From: Ryuthela nishihirai
Lineage: Eukaryota > Arthropoda > Arachnida > Araneae > Heptathelidae
Direction: 5' to 3'
DNA length: 64,000 bases
NCBI GenBank assembly: GCA_038380435.1
Contig: JAWZYU010000034.1
Coordinates: 43,400,901-43,464,900 of the forward strand
Part shown: in pieces, positions 21,531-34,500 of the stretch
How positions within the stretch are numbered: the stretch's first letter is position 1
Layout of the letters: each line of letters opens with the position of its first letter
Made by a program: the position numbers and the translations under genes
The notes under the pieces: model-generated
Told to the model about the DNA's origin: nothing
Database searches by the model: none
What the model saw: only the letters and a program-made list of their open reading frames with translations

Positions 21531-22870
21531 TATAAACATTGGGTCAGGGAAAACATTGGGCCCAAAATGACCTAATCAACATTGGGCCCGAAATGAAAAA
21601 AAAAGTTCCTATAAACATTGGGCCTGAAATGAAGAAAAAAACGTTGCTACAAACATTGGGCCCAAAATGAAAAAACGTTCCTATAAATATTAGGCCCGAA
21701 ATGAAAAAAAAAAGAAAAAAAGTTCCTATAAACATTGGGCCCGAAAAAAAAATATTCCTATAAACATTGGGCCTGAAATGAAGAAAAAAAGTTCCTATAA
21801 ACATTGGGCCTGAAATGAAGAAAAAAAGTTCCTATAAACATTGGGCCTGAAATGAAGAAAAAAGTTCCTATAAACATTGGGCCCGAAAAAAAAATATTCC
21901 TATAAACATTGGGCCTGAAATGAAGAAAAAACGTTCCTATAAACATTGGGCCCGAAAGGAAAAAAAAACGTTCCTATAAACACTGAGCACGAAATGAAAA
22001 AAAAAAAAAAAAAGTTCCTATAAACATTGGGCCCGAAATGAAAAAAAAAAACATTCCTATAAACACAGCACGAAATGAAAAAAAAAGTTCCTATAAACAT
22101 TGGGCCCGAAATGAAAAAAAAAAAGTTCCTATAAACATTGGACCCGAAAAAAAATATTCCTATAAACATTGTGCCTGAAATGAAGAAAAAAAGTTCCTAT
22201 AAACATTGGGCCTGAAATGAAGAAAAAAGTTCTTATAAACATTGGGCCTGAAATGAAGAAAAAAAGTTCCTATAAACATTGGGCCCGAAATGAAAAAAAA
22301 AAAAAAAAACGTTCCTATAAACACTGAGCACGAAATGAAAAAAAAAAAAGTTCCTATAAACATTGGGCCCGAAATGAAAAAAAAAAAAAAACAAAAACGT
22401 TCCTATAAACACTGAGCACGAAATGAAAAAAAAAAAGTTCCTATGAACATTGGGCCCGAAATGAAAAAAAAAACGTTCCTATAAACATTGGGCCCGAAAT
22501 GAAAAAAAAAAGTTCCTATGAACATTGGGCTCCAAAAAAAAAATATTTCTATAAACATTGGGCCTGAAATGAAGAAAAAAAGTTCCTATAAACATTGGGC
22601 CTGAAATGAAGAAAAAAAGTTCCTATAAACATTGGGCCTGAAATGAAGAAAAAAAAGTTCCTATAAACATTGGGCCTGAAATGAAGAAAAAAAAGTTCCT
22701 ATAAACATTGGGCCCGAAATGAAAAAAAAAAAAGTTCCTATAAACATTGGGCCTGAAATGAAGAAAAAAAAAGTTCCTATAAACATTGGGCCTGAAATGA
22801 AGAAAAAAAAGTTCCTATAAACACTGAGCAAGAAATGAAAAAAAAAAAGTTCCTTTAAACATTGGGCCCG
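21530..22870. repeat. About 39-bp A-rich minisatellite, about 34 units
   Basis: Unit AAAGTTCCTATAAACATTGG plus GCCCGAAATGAA and a variable A-run (5-17 A). Main variants are GGGCCCGAAATG, GGGCCTGAAATGAAG and CACTGAGCACGAAATG. Length differences lie almost wholly in the A-run. Minus-strand open frames of 62-89 codons are translations of the array. Confidence 0.95.
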
Positions 22871-22874
22871 AAAC

Positions 22875-23290
22875 GCTTCCCTTCCGAGTTATAGCACATT
22901 TTGAGAGTGCAACTAAGGAAGCCTGTCGAAAAGTACGATGCGAGCTAAATTTGCATCATTTGATGTCTGATGGTATACATATTAGACCTATGCAGAAGAT
23001 GTTGGACAAAATACCACCACTTGTGGGTGATCTCAGTCGTACATGCCGTGCCCATTGCATTTGTAGAGGTGGACCAACTGCATGGTCTGCATTCATCTGA
23101 CGATTTAAATCTGCTGGATTTCTTCTTATGGGTAAACATTAAGGCTGATGTTTATACAACCTCTTTTCCTAACACACAAGTTCTGCGCGAACGGATTGTG
23201 GATGGTTGTGAAAAAAATTCAGAATACTCAGGGACTTTTTGAACGTGTTCGACAGTCGATGAGAAGACTCTGAGACAGTTGCGCACTCAA
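22875..23290 (+). pseudogene. Mariner-type transposase C-terminal remnant, two frameshifts
   Basis: Plus-strand reading gives RGGPTAW in one frame (about 23070-23090), then DDLNLLDFFLW, resembling the common SPDLNPLDFFLWG, then LRERIVDGCEK (about 23185-23215). After an A-run the frame shifts again to IQNTQGLFERVRQSMRRL. This order matches the C-terminal third of a Tc1/mariner-superfamily DDE transposase, where the Asp of the PDLNPLD motif is catalytic. Everything upstream is absent or replaced by the A-rich array. It cannot encode an active enzyme. Confidence 0.78.
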
Positions 23291-23429
23291 AGAGGGGGCC
23301 AAAGAAACCTGGCACCCCCCAAAGAAATAGGAAAAAAAAAAACACTAGAAAATTTTCCAAAAATCCTTTCCTTATTAAAATTCACTTTTTTTTTAATATT
23401 TATATTGTGTCGTGTCTTCTATTTCTATG

Positions 23430-24147
23430 AGGCGGGGGTGGCTCAGTCGGTAGCGCGCCAGGATCGTAATCTGCCAGTTCCCAGGTGAGTCCCAGCTGGG
23501 TCAGCGTTGAGATTTATCTGCGCAAAACTCCCCGCCCTGCCAACGGTCAGTAGGGGACTCCGATGGGCTTCAAAAGGCCGCCGTCCGTCGGATGAGACGT
23601 TAAGCCATGGCCCCGTGTGCGGGAGAGCCATACTCTGTGCACGTTAAAGAACACACTGGATGGCCTTGATGGGAGTCTACCATCTGGCTTCCAACAGCTG
23701 TTTCAGTGGGTCCCCTCCCCCAACCTTCTCTGAGCCTTCGGGATTCTTGTGACCTGGCCATTTAGCCCATGGTGTGCAAAAAAGTGCCGCTCAGAGGTAA
23801 AACAACCCAACGTTAAAGAACACGCTGGATGGCCTTGACGGGAGGCTACCATCTGTCTCCCAACAGTTGTTCCAGTGGGTCCCCTCCCCCTACCTTCTCT
23901 GAGCCCTCGGGGTTCTTGTGACCTGGCAATTTAGCCCATGGTGTGCAAAAAAGTGCCGCTCAGAGGTAAAACAACCCAACGTTAAAGAACACGCTGGATG
24001 GCCTTGACGGGAGGCTACCATCTGTCTCCCAACAGCTGTTCCAGTGGGTCCCCTCCCCCTACCTTCTCTGAGCCCTCGTGGTCCATGTGAACTTGCCATT
24101 TAGCCCATGGTGTGCAAAAAAGTGCCGCTCAGAGGTAAAACATCCCA
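23430..24147 (+). mobile_element. SINE-A with damaged B box and three tails
   Basis: The A box is intact but the B box reads CAGGTGAGTCCC, having lost two bases of GGTTCGAGTCC. Three tails start near 23640, 23812 and 23982. Internal pol III transcription of this copy is therefore unlikely. Confidence 0.9.
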
Positions 24148-24426
24148 ACCCAATCCTCCACTTCTATACTACTTATGCTTTGTAAAAAGAAAAGAAAACT
24201 GGATTTTATTTTTAAAATAAATTTTTAAAATCACCTAATGAATTTTATTGAATTTCCATTAAAATATTTTTATCCGTTCAACTCGGCTACCCCAAGATTA
24301 AATCCTGAGTGCGCCACTGCCGTGAGATGTGCACTGCTGCTCAGGAAGGCCATTTCGAACACGTGCTCTGATATATATTTACATAATTTTTCACACAGAT
24401 CACTCAAAGTGTGCTATAAAAACTAA

Positions 24427-25028
24427 CTTCACAGGCTTTCTTACTTGCTCATCCTCATCGGCATCCTCAGTGGGGGCATAACAGCAGATAACATTCAAGT
24501 CTTTAACGCTTGTCTGGAATTTTGCTGTAAAGAAACCTTTCATTAATGCACTCATATCCTAGAAGGTGGTGTGTCTGCTTAGAAGCAGACCCACGCCTTG
24601 GTGATGCTTATTGTCGTCCCTCCCTGAAAAGAGAAATTTAAGATTATTTTTAAGAATCTGACCTTTATCTGTCCATCTGGTCTCTTGCAAGCCGAGAATA
24701 TCTAAATTATAACGGTGGAATTCTTGTGTGAGGACATCAAGAGAAAAAGCTCTGTGCAGAGTCCTCACATTCCAACTACCTATGGAGAGAAAATGGTTAG
24801 TGGGATGTTTAAAGAAACTATGTTTATTGAGAGAGGGAATGCCGACAATATCAAACAGCCCCCTAATCGCAGACGTGGGGCAAAGACCCGTTCCCCCACC
24901 ACTAAAGGCTGAAGCCATCTACACTGGAAGACTTCCTCCAATGTAGAATTTGACGATGCCAATAGAAGCAAAGAGTTCAGGTGCCTGCGATGACTTCTGC
25001 TCAGGATTATCCACCAGCTGATAAACAT
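24427..25028 (-). pseudogene. LINE AP-like endonuclease domain, one in-frame stop
   Basis: The minus-strand frame shows the domain start SIGSWNVRTLH, then RYNLDILGLQETRWTDKGQ with the QE catalytic glutamate, GVGLLLS, a TAG stop near 24557, and in the same frame FFTAKFQTSVKDLNVICCYAPTEDAD. These are signatures of the exonuclease-endonuclease-phosphatase fold in RTE/CR1-like LINEs, which nicks the target DNA. The element breaks off near 24426, before the RT. I cannot tell whether the Met at 25028 or the one at 24918 was the start. Confidence 0.85.
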
Positions 25029-25160
25029 ATCCTGTGAATCTATTCACTTGGGGCTGTCAACCCACAAACAAACAGAAACCACTGCGGAAGATTATCCCTC
25101 CACAGAAGCCCACCAGTGCAGCAAAATCAGGATCCATAATCAAGCTCAGAGCCATATATC

Positions 25161-26057
25161 AGTCCAGTCCAGTGGGTTTATATGGTCAGCACTAGGACCC
25201 TGTGTGGTTGACCACTCCTCAGCAGGGTAGAAAAAAAAAGAAAAGTAGCCATAGTTGTCCAGATCAGTAGGCCACACTAATCTGGCAGCCCTCCCCTTCC
25301 GTTCACTTCCACAAGAGAGTATCTCTTTTGAAAGGTACTAACGGTCTGCACCACGAGAAGGCGAGGTCGGACATTAGGTGCTAGGCCTGGCCGGTTCTAT
25401 GCATCATCACAGGGGATTGGTGCATAGCTCTCCTTCCAGTGACTACCTAGCTACCATTTACAGTCCAGTGGGTTTATATGGTCAGCACTAGGACCCTCTG
25501 CGGTTGACCACTCCTCAGCAGGGTAGAAAAAAAAGTTAAAAGTATCCATAGTTGTCCAGATCAGTAGACCACACTAATCTGGCAGCCCTCCCCTTCCGTT
25601 CACTTCCACAAGAGAGTATCACTTTTGAAAGGTACTAACGGTCTGCACCACGAGAAGGCGGGGTCGGACATTAGGTGCTAGGCCTGGCCGGTTCTATGCA
25701 TCATCACAGGGGATTGGTGCATAGCTCACCTTCCAGTGACTACCTAGCTACCATTTACAGTCCAGTGGGTTTATATGGTCAGCACTAGGACCCTCTGCGG
25801 TTGACCACTCCTCAGCAGGGTAGAAAAAAAAGTTAAAAGTATCCATAGTTGTCCAGATCAGTAGACCACACTAATCTGGCAGCCCTCCCCTTCCGTTCAC
25901 TTCCACAAGAGAGTATCACTTTTGAAAGGTACTAACGGTCTGCACCACGAGAAGGCGGGGTCGGACATTAGGTGCTAGGCCTGGCAGGTTCTATGCCTCA
26001 TCACAGGGGATTGGTGCATAGCTCTCCTTCCAGTGACTACCTAGCTACCATTTACAG
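25161..26057 (-). repeat. Three 296-bp tandem monomers on the 5' side of the LINE endonuclease
   Basis: Copies start near 25161, 25461 and 25758 (spacing 296-297 bp) and are nearly identical. On the LINE sense strand each monomer contains CATATAAACCCACTGG, a TATAAA-like sequence, near the end closest to the ORF. Position and layout resemble 5' UTR promoter monomers such as those of mouse L1; the promoter role is inference. Confidence 0.85.
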
Positions 26058-26174
26058 ACCATGATTCATCAATGATATATTTGTAAGACATATTTTCCAT
26101 TATTTTGCATTGTCTGCCGCTTGTGGCAAGATGCCGGAATAGCGCCTATATGTGACATAATAGAAATGTTCATA

Positions 26175-26320
26175 GCGTCAATTAGAGGAGATCTTGATCG
26201 TCGGCAGGTAGTCCAGCGCCCTGACATGTGATCAGAAGGTCGTGGGTCGTATCCCACTCGGCTAAAGACAATTTATTCTCTAACATTGATCGACGTTAAA
26301 TTCAGAGTGATATTTTCCTT
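26175..26320 (+). mobile_element. SINE-C, tRNA-like head and short tail
   Basis: GGTAGTCCAGCGC (degraded A box), a CTGACATGTGATCAG anticodon hairpin (loop CATGTGA, anticodon TGT) and GGTCGTGGGTCGTATCCC around the B box. The tail CGGCTAAAGACAATTT...TCAGAGTGA matches the other copy at 57.7 kb. A threonine-like tRNA origin is possible but the loop lacks T33. Confidence 0.65.
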
Positions 26321-26427
26321 AACCTATGAATAGATACGTCGAAAAAAAATCTCTTCCATCTAAACCCTGCATATGATAATAAAAATTTCAACTTTGATTA
26401 TGACAAGATCAGTTCATTAAAAAAAAA

Positions 26428-26622
26428 AATACCCCCTCAAGCAGCTGCTTGCAACAGAGGTCTGACAGGAGCCTGTCAGTTTATATGCCAGAGTAGAAGG
26501 TCTGTGAAGATGGCAGGACCTCAGCATAAAAACGACACAAACAGCCATGCCTTACCCGGGGCTCGAACCCAAGTCCCTTAGATCAGTAGCCAAGCGCGCT
26601 AACCACTCGGCCATGGGACGGC
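26428..26622 (-). mobile_element. SINE-B, full length, inverted
   Basis: Tail TACCCCCTCAAGCAGCTGC at the left, head ACCACTCGGCCATGGG at the right. The reverse-complement B box GGCTCGAACCC is well kept. Confidence 0.9.
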
Positions 26623-26654
26623 TCATTGGTCATCAGAAATTCCTCTACATTCCT

Positions 26655-26795
26655 ATATCATCCCAGGTCCGAGTCTCAATGTGCCTACGACGAGATTTGT
26701 CTCCACGAAACACCACCCACTGCCCTCGCTCAGAAAGGGGGCACCGATGAGATTGGAAAAGCCGTCGTACATCGAAGCCGAGGCCCCATATAGAG
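26655..26795 (+). mobile_element. SINE-A, old partial body
   Basis: Diverged B-box-to-body segment (CCGAGTCTCAATGTGCC ... GGGGGCACCGATGAGATTGG) in the same orientation as, and directly before, the large SINE-A that follows. Confidence 0.65.
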
Positions 26796-29700
26796 AGGCG
26801 GCGGTTGCTCAGTCGGTAGCGCGCCAGGCTCATAATCTATAGCTCCCAGGTTCGAGTCCCAGCTGGGTCAGCGTTCAGATTTATCTCCGTAAACCTCATC
26901 GCATTGCCCACGGTCAGTATGGGACACCGATGGGCTTGGTAAAGGCCGACGTCCGTCGGATGGGACGTTAAGCCGTGACCCCGTGTGTGGGAGAGCCATA
27001 CCCTGTGCACGTTAAAGAACACACTGGATGGACTTGACGGGAGACTACCATCTGTCTCCCAATAGCTGTTCCAGTGGGTCCCTTCCCCCAACCTTCTCTG
27101 AGCCTTCGGGGTCCATGTGACCTGATCATTTAGCCAATGGTGTGCAAAAAAAGTGCCGCTCAGAGGTAAAAAAACCCAACGTTAAAGAACACGCTGGATG
27201 GCCTTGACGGGAGGCTACCATCTGTCTCCCAACAGCTGTTCCAGTGAGTCCCCTCCCCCAACCTTCTCTGAGCCCTTGTGGTCCTTGTGAACTTGTCATT
27301 TAGCCCATGGTGTGCAAAAAAAGTGCCGCTCAGAGGTAAAACAACCCAACGTTAAAGAACACGCTGGATGGCCTTGACGGGAGGCTACCATCTGTCTCCC
27401 AACAGCTGTTCCAGTGGGTCCCCTCCCCCAACCTTCTCTGAGCCCTTGTGGTCCATGTGAACTTGTCATTTAGCCCATGGGGTGCAAAAAAAGTGCCGCT
27501 CAGAGGTAAAACAACCCAACGTTAAAGAACACGCTGGATGGCCTTGACGGGAGGCTACCATCTATCTCCCAACAGCTGTTCCAGTGGGTCCCCTCCCCCG
27601 ACCTTCTCTGAGCCCTCGTGGTCCATGTGAACTTGTCATTTAGCCCATGCTGTGCAAAAAAAGTGCCGCTCAGAGGTAAAACAACCCAACGTTAAAGAAC
27701 ACGCTGGATAGCCTTGACGGGAGGCTACCATCTGTTTTCCAACAGTTGTTCCAGTGGGTCCCCTCCCCCAACCTTCTCTGAGCCCTCGTGGTCCATGTGA
27801 ACTTTTCATTTAGCCCATGGTGTGCAAAAAAGTGCCGCTCAGAGGTAAAACAACCCAACGTTAAAGAACACGCTGGATGGCTTTGACGGGAGGCTACCAT
27901 CTGTCTCCCAACAGCTGTTCCAGTGGGTCCCCTCCCCCAACCTTCTCTGAGCCCTTGTGGTCCATGTGAACTTGTCATTTAGCATATGGTGTGCAAAAAA
28001 AGTGCCGCTCAGAGGTAAAACAACCCAACGTTAAAGAACACGCTGGATGGCCTTGACGGGAGGCTACCATCTGTCTCCCAACAGCTGTTCCAGTGGGTCC
28101 CCTCGCCCAACCTTCTCTGAGCACTCGTGGTCCATGTGAACTTGTCATTTAGCCCATGCTGTGCAAAAAAAGTGCCGCTCAGAGGTAAAACAACCCAACG
28201 TTAAAGAACACGCTGGATGGCCTTGACGGGAGGCTACCATCTGTCTCCCAACAGCTGTTCCAGTGGGTCCCCTCGCCCAACCTTCTCTGAGCACTCGTGG
28301 TCCATGTGAACTTTTCATTTAGCCCATGCTGTGCAAAAAAAGTGCCGCTCAGAGGTAAAACAACCCAACGTTAAAGAACACGCTGGATAGCCTTGACGGG
28401 AGGCTACCATCTGTTTTCCAACAGTTGTTCCAGTGGGTCCCCTCCCCCAACCTTCTCTGAGCCCTCGTGGTCCATGTGAACTTTTCATTTAGCCCATGGT
28501 GTGCAAAAAAGTGCCGCTCAGAGGTAAAACAACCCAACGTTAAAGAACACGCTGGATGGCTTTGACGGGAGGCTACGATCTGTCTCCCAACAGCTGTTCC
28601 AGTGGGTCCCCTCCCCCAACCTTCTCTGAGCCCTTGTGGTCCATGTGAACTTGTCATTTAGCATATGGTGTGCAAAAAAAGTGCCGCTCAGAGGTAAAAC
28701 AACCCAACGTTAAAGAACACGCTGGATGGCCTTGACGGGAGGCTACCATCTGTCTCCCAACAGCTGTTCCAGTGGGTCCCCTCGCCCAACCTTCTCTGAG
28801 CACTCGTGGTCCATGTGAACTTGTCATTTAGCCCATGCTGTGCAAAAAAAGTGCCGCTCAGAGGTAAAACAACCCAACGTTAAAGAACACGCTGGATGGC
28901 CTTGACGGGAGGCTACCATCTGTCTCCCAACAGCTGTTCCAGTGGGTCCCCTCCCCCGACCTTCTCTGAGCCCTCGTGGTCCATGTGAACTTGTCATTTA
29001 GCCCATGCTGTGCAAAAAAAATGCCGCTCAGAGGTAAAACAACCCAACGTTAAAGAACACGCTGGATAGCCTTGACGGGAGGCTACCATCTGTTTTCCAA
29101 CAGTTGTTCCAGTGGGTCCCCTCCCCCAACCTTCTCTGAGCCCTCGTGGTCCATGTGAACTTTTCATTTAGCCCATGGTGTGCAAAAAAGTGCCGCTCAG
29201 AGGTAAAACAACCCAACGTTAAAGAACACGCTGGATGGCTTTGACGGGAGGCTACCATCTGTCTCCCAACAGCTGTTCCAGTGGGTCCCCTCCCCCAACC
29301 TTCTCTGAGCCCTTGTGGTCCATGTGAACTTGTCATTTAGCATATGGTGTGCAAAAAAAGTGCCGCTCAGAGGTAAAATAACCCAACGTTAAAGAACACG
29401 CTGGATGGCCTTGACGGGAGGCTACCATCTGTCTCCCAACAGCTGTTCCAGTGGGTCCCCTCGCCCAACCTTCTCTGAGCACTCGTGGTCCATGTGAACT
29501 TGTCATTTAGCCCATGCTGTGCAAAAAAAGTGCCGCTCAGAGGTAAAACAACCCAACGTTAAAGAACACGCTGGATGGCCTTGACGGGAGGCTACCATCT
29601 GTCTCCCAACAGCTGTTCCAGTGGGTCCCCTCGCCCAACCTTCTCTGAGCACTCGTGGTCCATGTGAACTTGTCATTTAGCCCATGCTGTGCAAAAAAAG

Positions 29701-31253
29701 TGCCGCTCAGAGGTAAAACAACCCAACGTTAAAGAACACGCTGGATAGACTTGACGGGAGGCTACCATCTGTTTTCCAACAGTTGTTCCAGTGGGTCCCC
29801 TCCCCCAACCTTCTCTGAGCCCTCGTGGTCCATGTGAACTTGTCATTTAGCCCATGGTGTGCAAAAAAGTGCCGCTCAGAGGTAAAACAACCCAACGTTA
29901 AAGAACACGCTGGATGGCTTTGACGGGAGGCTACCATCTGTCTCCCAACAGCTGTTCCAGTGGGTACCCTCCCCCAACCTTCTCTGAGCCCTTGTGGTCC
30001 ATGTGAACTTGTCATTTAGCATATGGTGTGCAAAAAAAGTGCCGCTCAGAGGTAAAACAACCCAACGTTAAAGAACACGCTGGATGGCCTTGACGGGAGG
30101 CTACCATCTGTCTCCCAACAGCTGTTCCAGTGGGTCCCCTCGCCCAACCTTCTCTGAGCACTCGTGGTCCATGTGAACTTGTCATTTAGCCCATGGTGTG
30201 CAAAAAAAGTGCCGCTCAGAGGTAAAACAACCCAACGTTAAAGAACACTCTCCATGGCCTTGACGGGAGGCTACCATCTGTCTCCCAACAGCTGTTCCAG
30301 TGGGTCCCCTCCCCCAACCTTCTCTGAGCACTCGTGGTCCATGTGAACTTGTCATTTAGCCCATGGTGTGCAAAAAAAGTGCCGCTCAGAGGTAAAACAA
30401 CCCAACGTTAAAGAACACGCTGGATGGCCTTGACGGGAGGCTACCATCTGTCTCCCAACAGCTGTTCCAGTGGGTCCCCTCCCCCAACCATCTCTGAGCC
30501 CTTGTGGTCCATGTGAACTTGTCATTTAGCCCATGGTGTGCAAAAAAAGTGCCGCTCAGAGGTAAAACAACCCAACGTTAAAGAACACGCTGGATGGCCT
30601 TGACGGGAGGCTATCATCTGTCTCCCAACAGCTGTTCCAGTGGGTCCCCTCCCCCAACCTTCTCTGAGCCCTCGTGGTCCATGTGAACTTGTCATTTAGC
30701 CCATGGTGTGCAAAAAAGTGCCGCTCAGAGGTAAAACAACCCAACGTTAAAGAACACGCTGGATGGCCTTGACGGGAGGCTACCATCTGTCTCCCAACAG
30801 CTGTTCCAGTGAGTCCCCTCCCCCAACCTTCTCTGAGCCCTTGTGGTCCATGTGAACTTGTCATTTAGCCAATGGTGTGCAAAAAAAGTGCCGCTCAGAG
30901 GTAAAACAACCCAACGTTAAAGAACACGCTGGATGGCCTAGACGGGAGGCTACCATCTGTCTCCCAACAGCTGTTCCAGTGGGTCCCTTCCCCCAACCTT
31001 CTCTGAGCCTTCGGGGTCCATGTAACCTGACCATTTAGCCAATGGTGTGCAAAAAAAGTGCCGCTCAGAGGTGAAACAACCCAACGTTAAAGAACACGCT
31101 GGATGGCCTTGACGGGAGGCTACCATGTCTCTCAACAGCTGTTCCAGTGGATCCACTCCCCCAACCTTCTCTGAGCCCTTGTGGTCCATGTGAACCTGTC
31201 ATTTAGCCCATGGTGTGCAAAAAAATGCCGCTCAGAGGTAAAACAACCCAACC
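26796..31253 (+). mobile_element. SINE-A with about 25 tandem tails (4.2 kb)
   Basis: Head with CAT anticodon loop (CTCATAA) and intact B box, one body, then 25 tails of 169-170 bp starting near 27011, 27180, 27350 and so on to 31085. The joint always runs AACAACCCAAC into GTTAAAGAACACGC. Units carrying GGATAGCCTTGACG with GTTTTCCAACAGTTGTT recur at 27690, 28369, 29048 and 29727, exactly four units (679 bp) apart: a higher-order repeat. Predicted 102-codon frames repeat at the same spacing and are artefacts of the array. Confidence 0.95.
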
Positions 31254-31598
31254 CCATATAGAACAGAGCCATACCCTAGACACGTTCACTGTATGGCCTT
31301 CAAGAGAGGTTGCCCACTATCTCCTAACAGCTACCTAGTGTGGATCTCAACGTAGCCATGCATGTGTCGTTGATCTCAACCTTTAAATCAGTATTTAGTA
31401 ATTAAAATTAGCCTTCAGGTTTTGATATTTTTCTCAGGAATTTACTTTTCCAATAATGAATCGCTCTTAACGTTTATAAAAATGCTAGTCACGAATTATT
31501 TCGGTTTTCAAAAAACATTTCAAGTATTTTTAGTTTCAGACAATACTGATATTTTAATTTCGTCTTGAAATAGGTTTTTATTTAAAAAATGTGTAATA
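31254..31598. other. Short spacer, partly SINE-A-like at its left edge
   Basis: The first 80 bases or so (AACAGAGCCATACCCTAGAC) look like degraded SINE-A body. The rest is AT-rich with no recognised feature. Confidence 0.4.
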
Positions 31599-34500
31599 GG
31601 TTATAGCAGGGGTTCTCAACAGGGGGGTACGCGGTAACATTTTTCCGCGTACGCCGGGAGAGCTCAAAAGTCGCTACATCTAGTAACAAAGTCGCTAAGT
31701 TGGCAACACTGCTGTGCAAAAATGTCATTTTTTTGTTTATCGATATATGTAATTTATGAATACAAAATTTAATGTGTATATATGCTTTATTTTATTCCCA
31801 TTGTTATAATATAACTATAGTTTTATCTATCTATACCAGGGGTACGCCAATGATATATATGTTTATTTTACTGATATATATGTAATGATATATATACACT
31901 AATATATATGTTTCATTTTATTCCCATTGTTATAATATAACTATAGTTTTATCTATCTATACAAGGGGTACGCCAGTTACATACACATTTCCAGGGGGTA
32001 CGTGAAGCATAAAAGGTTGAGAACCACTGATATATATGTTTTATTTTATTCTCATTGTTATAATATAACTATAGTTTTATCTATCTATACAAGGGGTACG
32101 CCAATTACATACACATTTCCAGGGGGTACGTGAAGCATAAAAGGTTGAGAACCACTGATATATATGATTTATTTTATTCCCATTGTTATACTATAACTAT
32201 AGTTTTATCTATCTATACAAGGGGTACGCCAGTTACATACACATTTCCAGGGGGTACGTGAAGCATAAAATTTTGAGAACCACTGATATATATGTTTCAT
32301 TTTATTCCCATTGTTATAATATAACTATAGTTTTATCTATCTATACAAGGGGTACGCCAGTTACATACACATTTCCAGGGGGTACGTGAAGCATAAAAGG
32401 TTGAGAACCACTGATATATATGTTTTATTTTATTCTCATTGTTATAATATAACTATAGTTTTATCTATCTATACAAGGGGTACGCCAATTACATACACAT
32501 TTCCAGGGGGTACGTGAAGCATAAAAGGTTGAGAACCACTGATATATATGATTTATTTTATTCCCATTGTTATACTATAACTATAGTTTTATCTATCTAT
32601 ACAAGGGGTACGCCAGTTACATACACATTTCCAGGGGGTACGTGAAGCATAAAATTTTGAGAACCACTGATATATATGTTTCATTTTATTCCCATTGTTA
32701 TAATATAACTATAGTTTTATCTATCTATACAAGGGGTACGCCAGTTACATACACATTTCCAGGGGGTACGTGAAGCATAAAATGTTGAGAACCACTGATA
32801 TATATGTTTTATTTTATTCTCATTGTTATAATATAACTATAGTTTTATCTATCTATACAAGGGGTACGCCAGTTACATACACATTTCCAGGGGGTACGTG
32901 AAGCATAAAATGTTGAGAACCACTGATATATATGTTTTATTTTATTCTCATTGTTATAATATAACTATAGTTTTATCTATCTATACAAGGGGTACGCCAG
33001 TTACATACACATTTCCAGGGGGTACGTGAAGCATAAAAAGGTTGAGAACCACTGATATATATGTTTTATTTTATTCCCATTGTTATACTATAACTATAGT
33101 TTTATCTATCTATACAAGGGGTACGCCAGTTACATACACATTTCAAGGGGGTACGTGAAGCATAAAATGTTGAGAACCACTGATATATATGTTTTATTTT
33201 ATTCTCATTGTTATAATATAACTATAGTTTTATCTATCTATACAAGGGGTACGCCAGTTACATACACATTTCCAGGGGGTACGTGAAGCATAAAATGTTG
33301 AGAACCACTGATATATATGTTTTATTTTATTCTCATTGTTATAATATAACTATAGTTTTATCTATCTATACAAGGGGTACGCCAGTTACATACACATTTC
33401 CAGGGGGTACGTGAAGCATAAAAAGGTTGAGAACCACTGATATATGTTTTATTTTATTCCCATTGTTATACTATAACTATAGTTTTATCTATCTATACAA
33501 GGGGTACGCCAGTTACATACACATTTCAAGGGGGTACGTGAAGCATAAAAAGGTTGAGAACCACTGATATATGTTTTATTTTATTCCCATTGTTATACTA
33601 TAACTATAGTTTTATCTATCTATACAAGGGGTACGCCAGTTACATACACATTTCAAGGGGGTACGTGAAGCATAAAAAGGTTGAGAACCACTGATATATG
33701 TTTTATTTTATTCCCATTGTTATACTATAACTATAGTTTTATCTATCTATACAAGGGGTACGCCAGTTACATACACATTTCAAGGGGGTACGTGAAGCAT
33801 AAAAAGGTTGAGAACCACTGATATATATGTTTTATTTTATTCCCATTGTTATACTATAACTATAGTTTTATCTATCTATACAAGGGGTACGCCAGTTACA
33901 TACACATTTCAAGGGGGTACGTGAAGCATAAAAAGGTTGAGAACCACTGATATATGTTTTATTTTATTCCCATTGTTATACTATAACTATAGTTTTATCT
34001 ATCTATACAAGGGGTACGCCAGTTACATACACATTTCAAGGGGGTACGTGAAGCATAAAAAGGTTGAGAACCACTGATATATATGTTTTATTTTATTCCC
34101 ATTGTTATACTATAACTATAGTTTTATCTATCTATACAAGGGGTACGCCAGTTACATACACATTTCAAGGGGGTACGTGAAGCATAAAAAGGTTGAGAAC
34201 CACTGATATATATGTTTTATTTTATTCCCATTGTTATACTATAACTATAGTTTTATCTATCTATACAAGGGGTACGCCAGTTACATACACATTTCAAGGG
34301 GGTACGTGAAGCATAAAAAGGTTGAGAACCACTGATATATATGTTTTATTTTATTCCCATTGTTATACTATAACTATAGTTTTATCTATCTATACAAGGG
34401 GTACGCCAGTTACATACACATTTCCAGGGGGTACGTGAAGCATAAAAAGGTTGAGAACCACTGATATATATGTTTTATTTTATTCCCATTGTTATACTAT

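Noticed and set aside
26796..26866. SINE-A heads as functional tRNA-Met genes
   Set aside because: The A and B boxes look good, but the acceptor stem is not paired and the head continues into the SINE body.
27011..31253. A CRISPR-like array of regularly spaced repeats
   Set aside because: Units of 170 bp repeat end to end with no unique spacers, and the unit is the tail of a SINE. The setting is eukaryotic.
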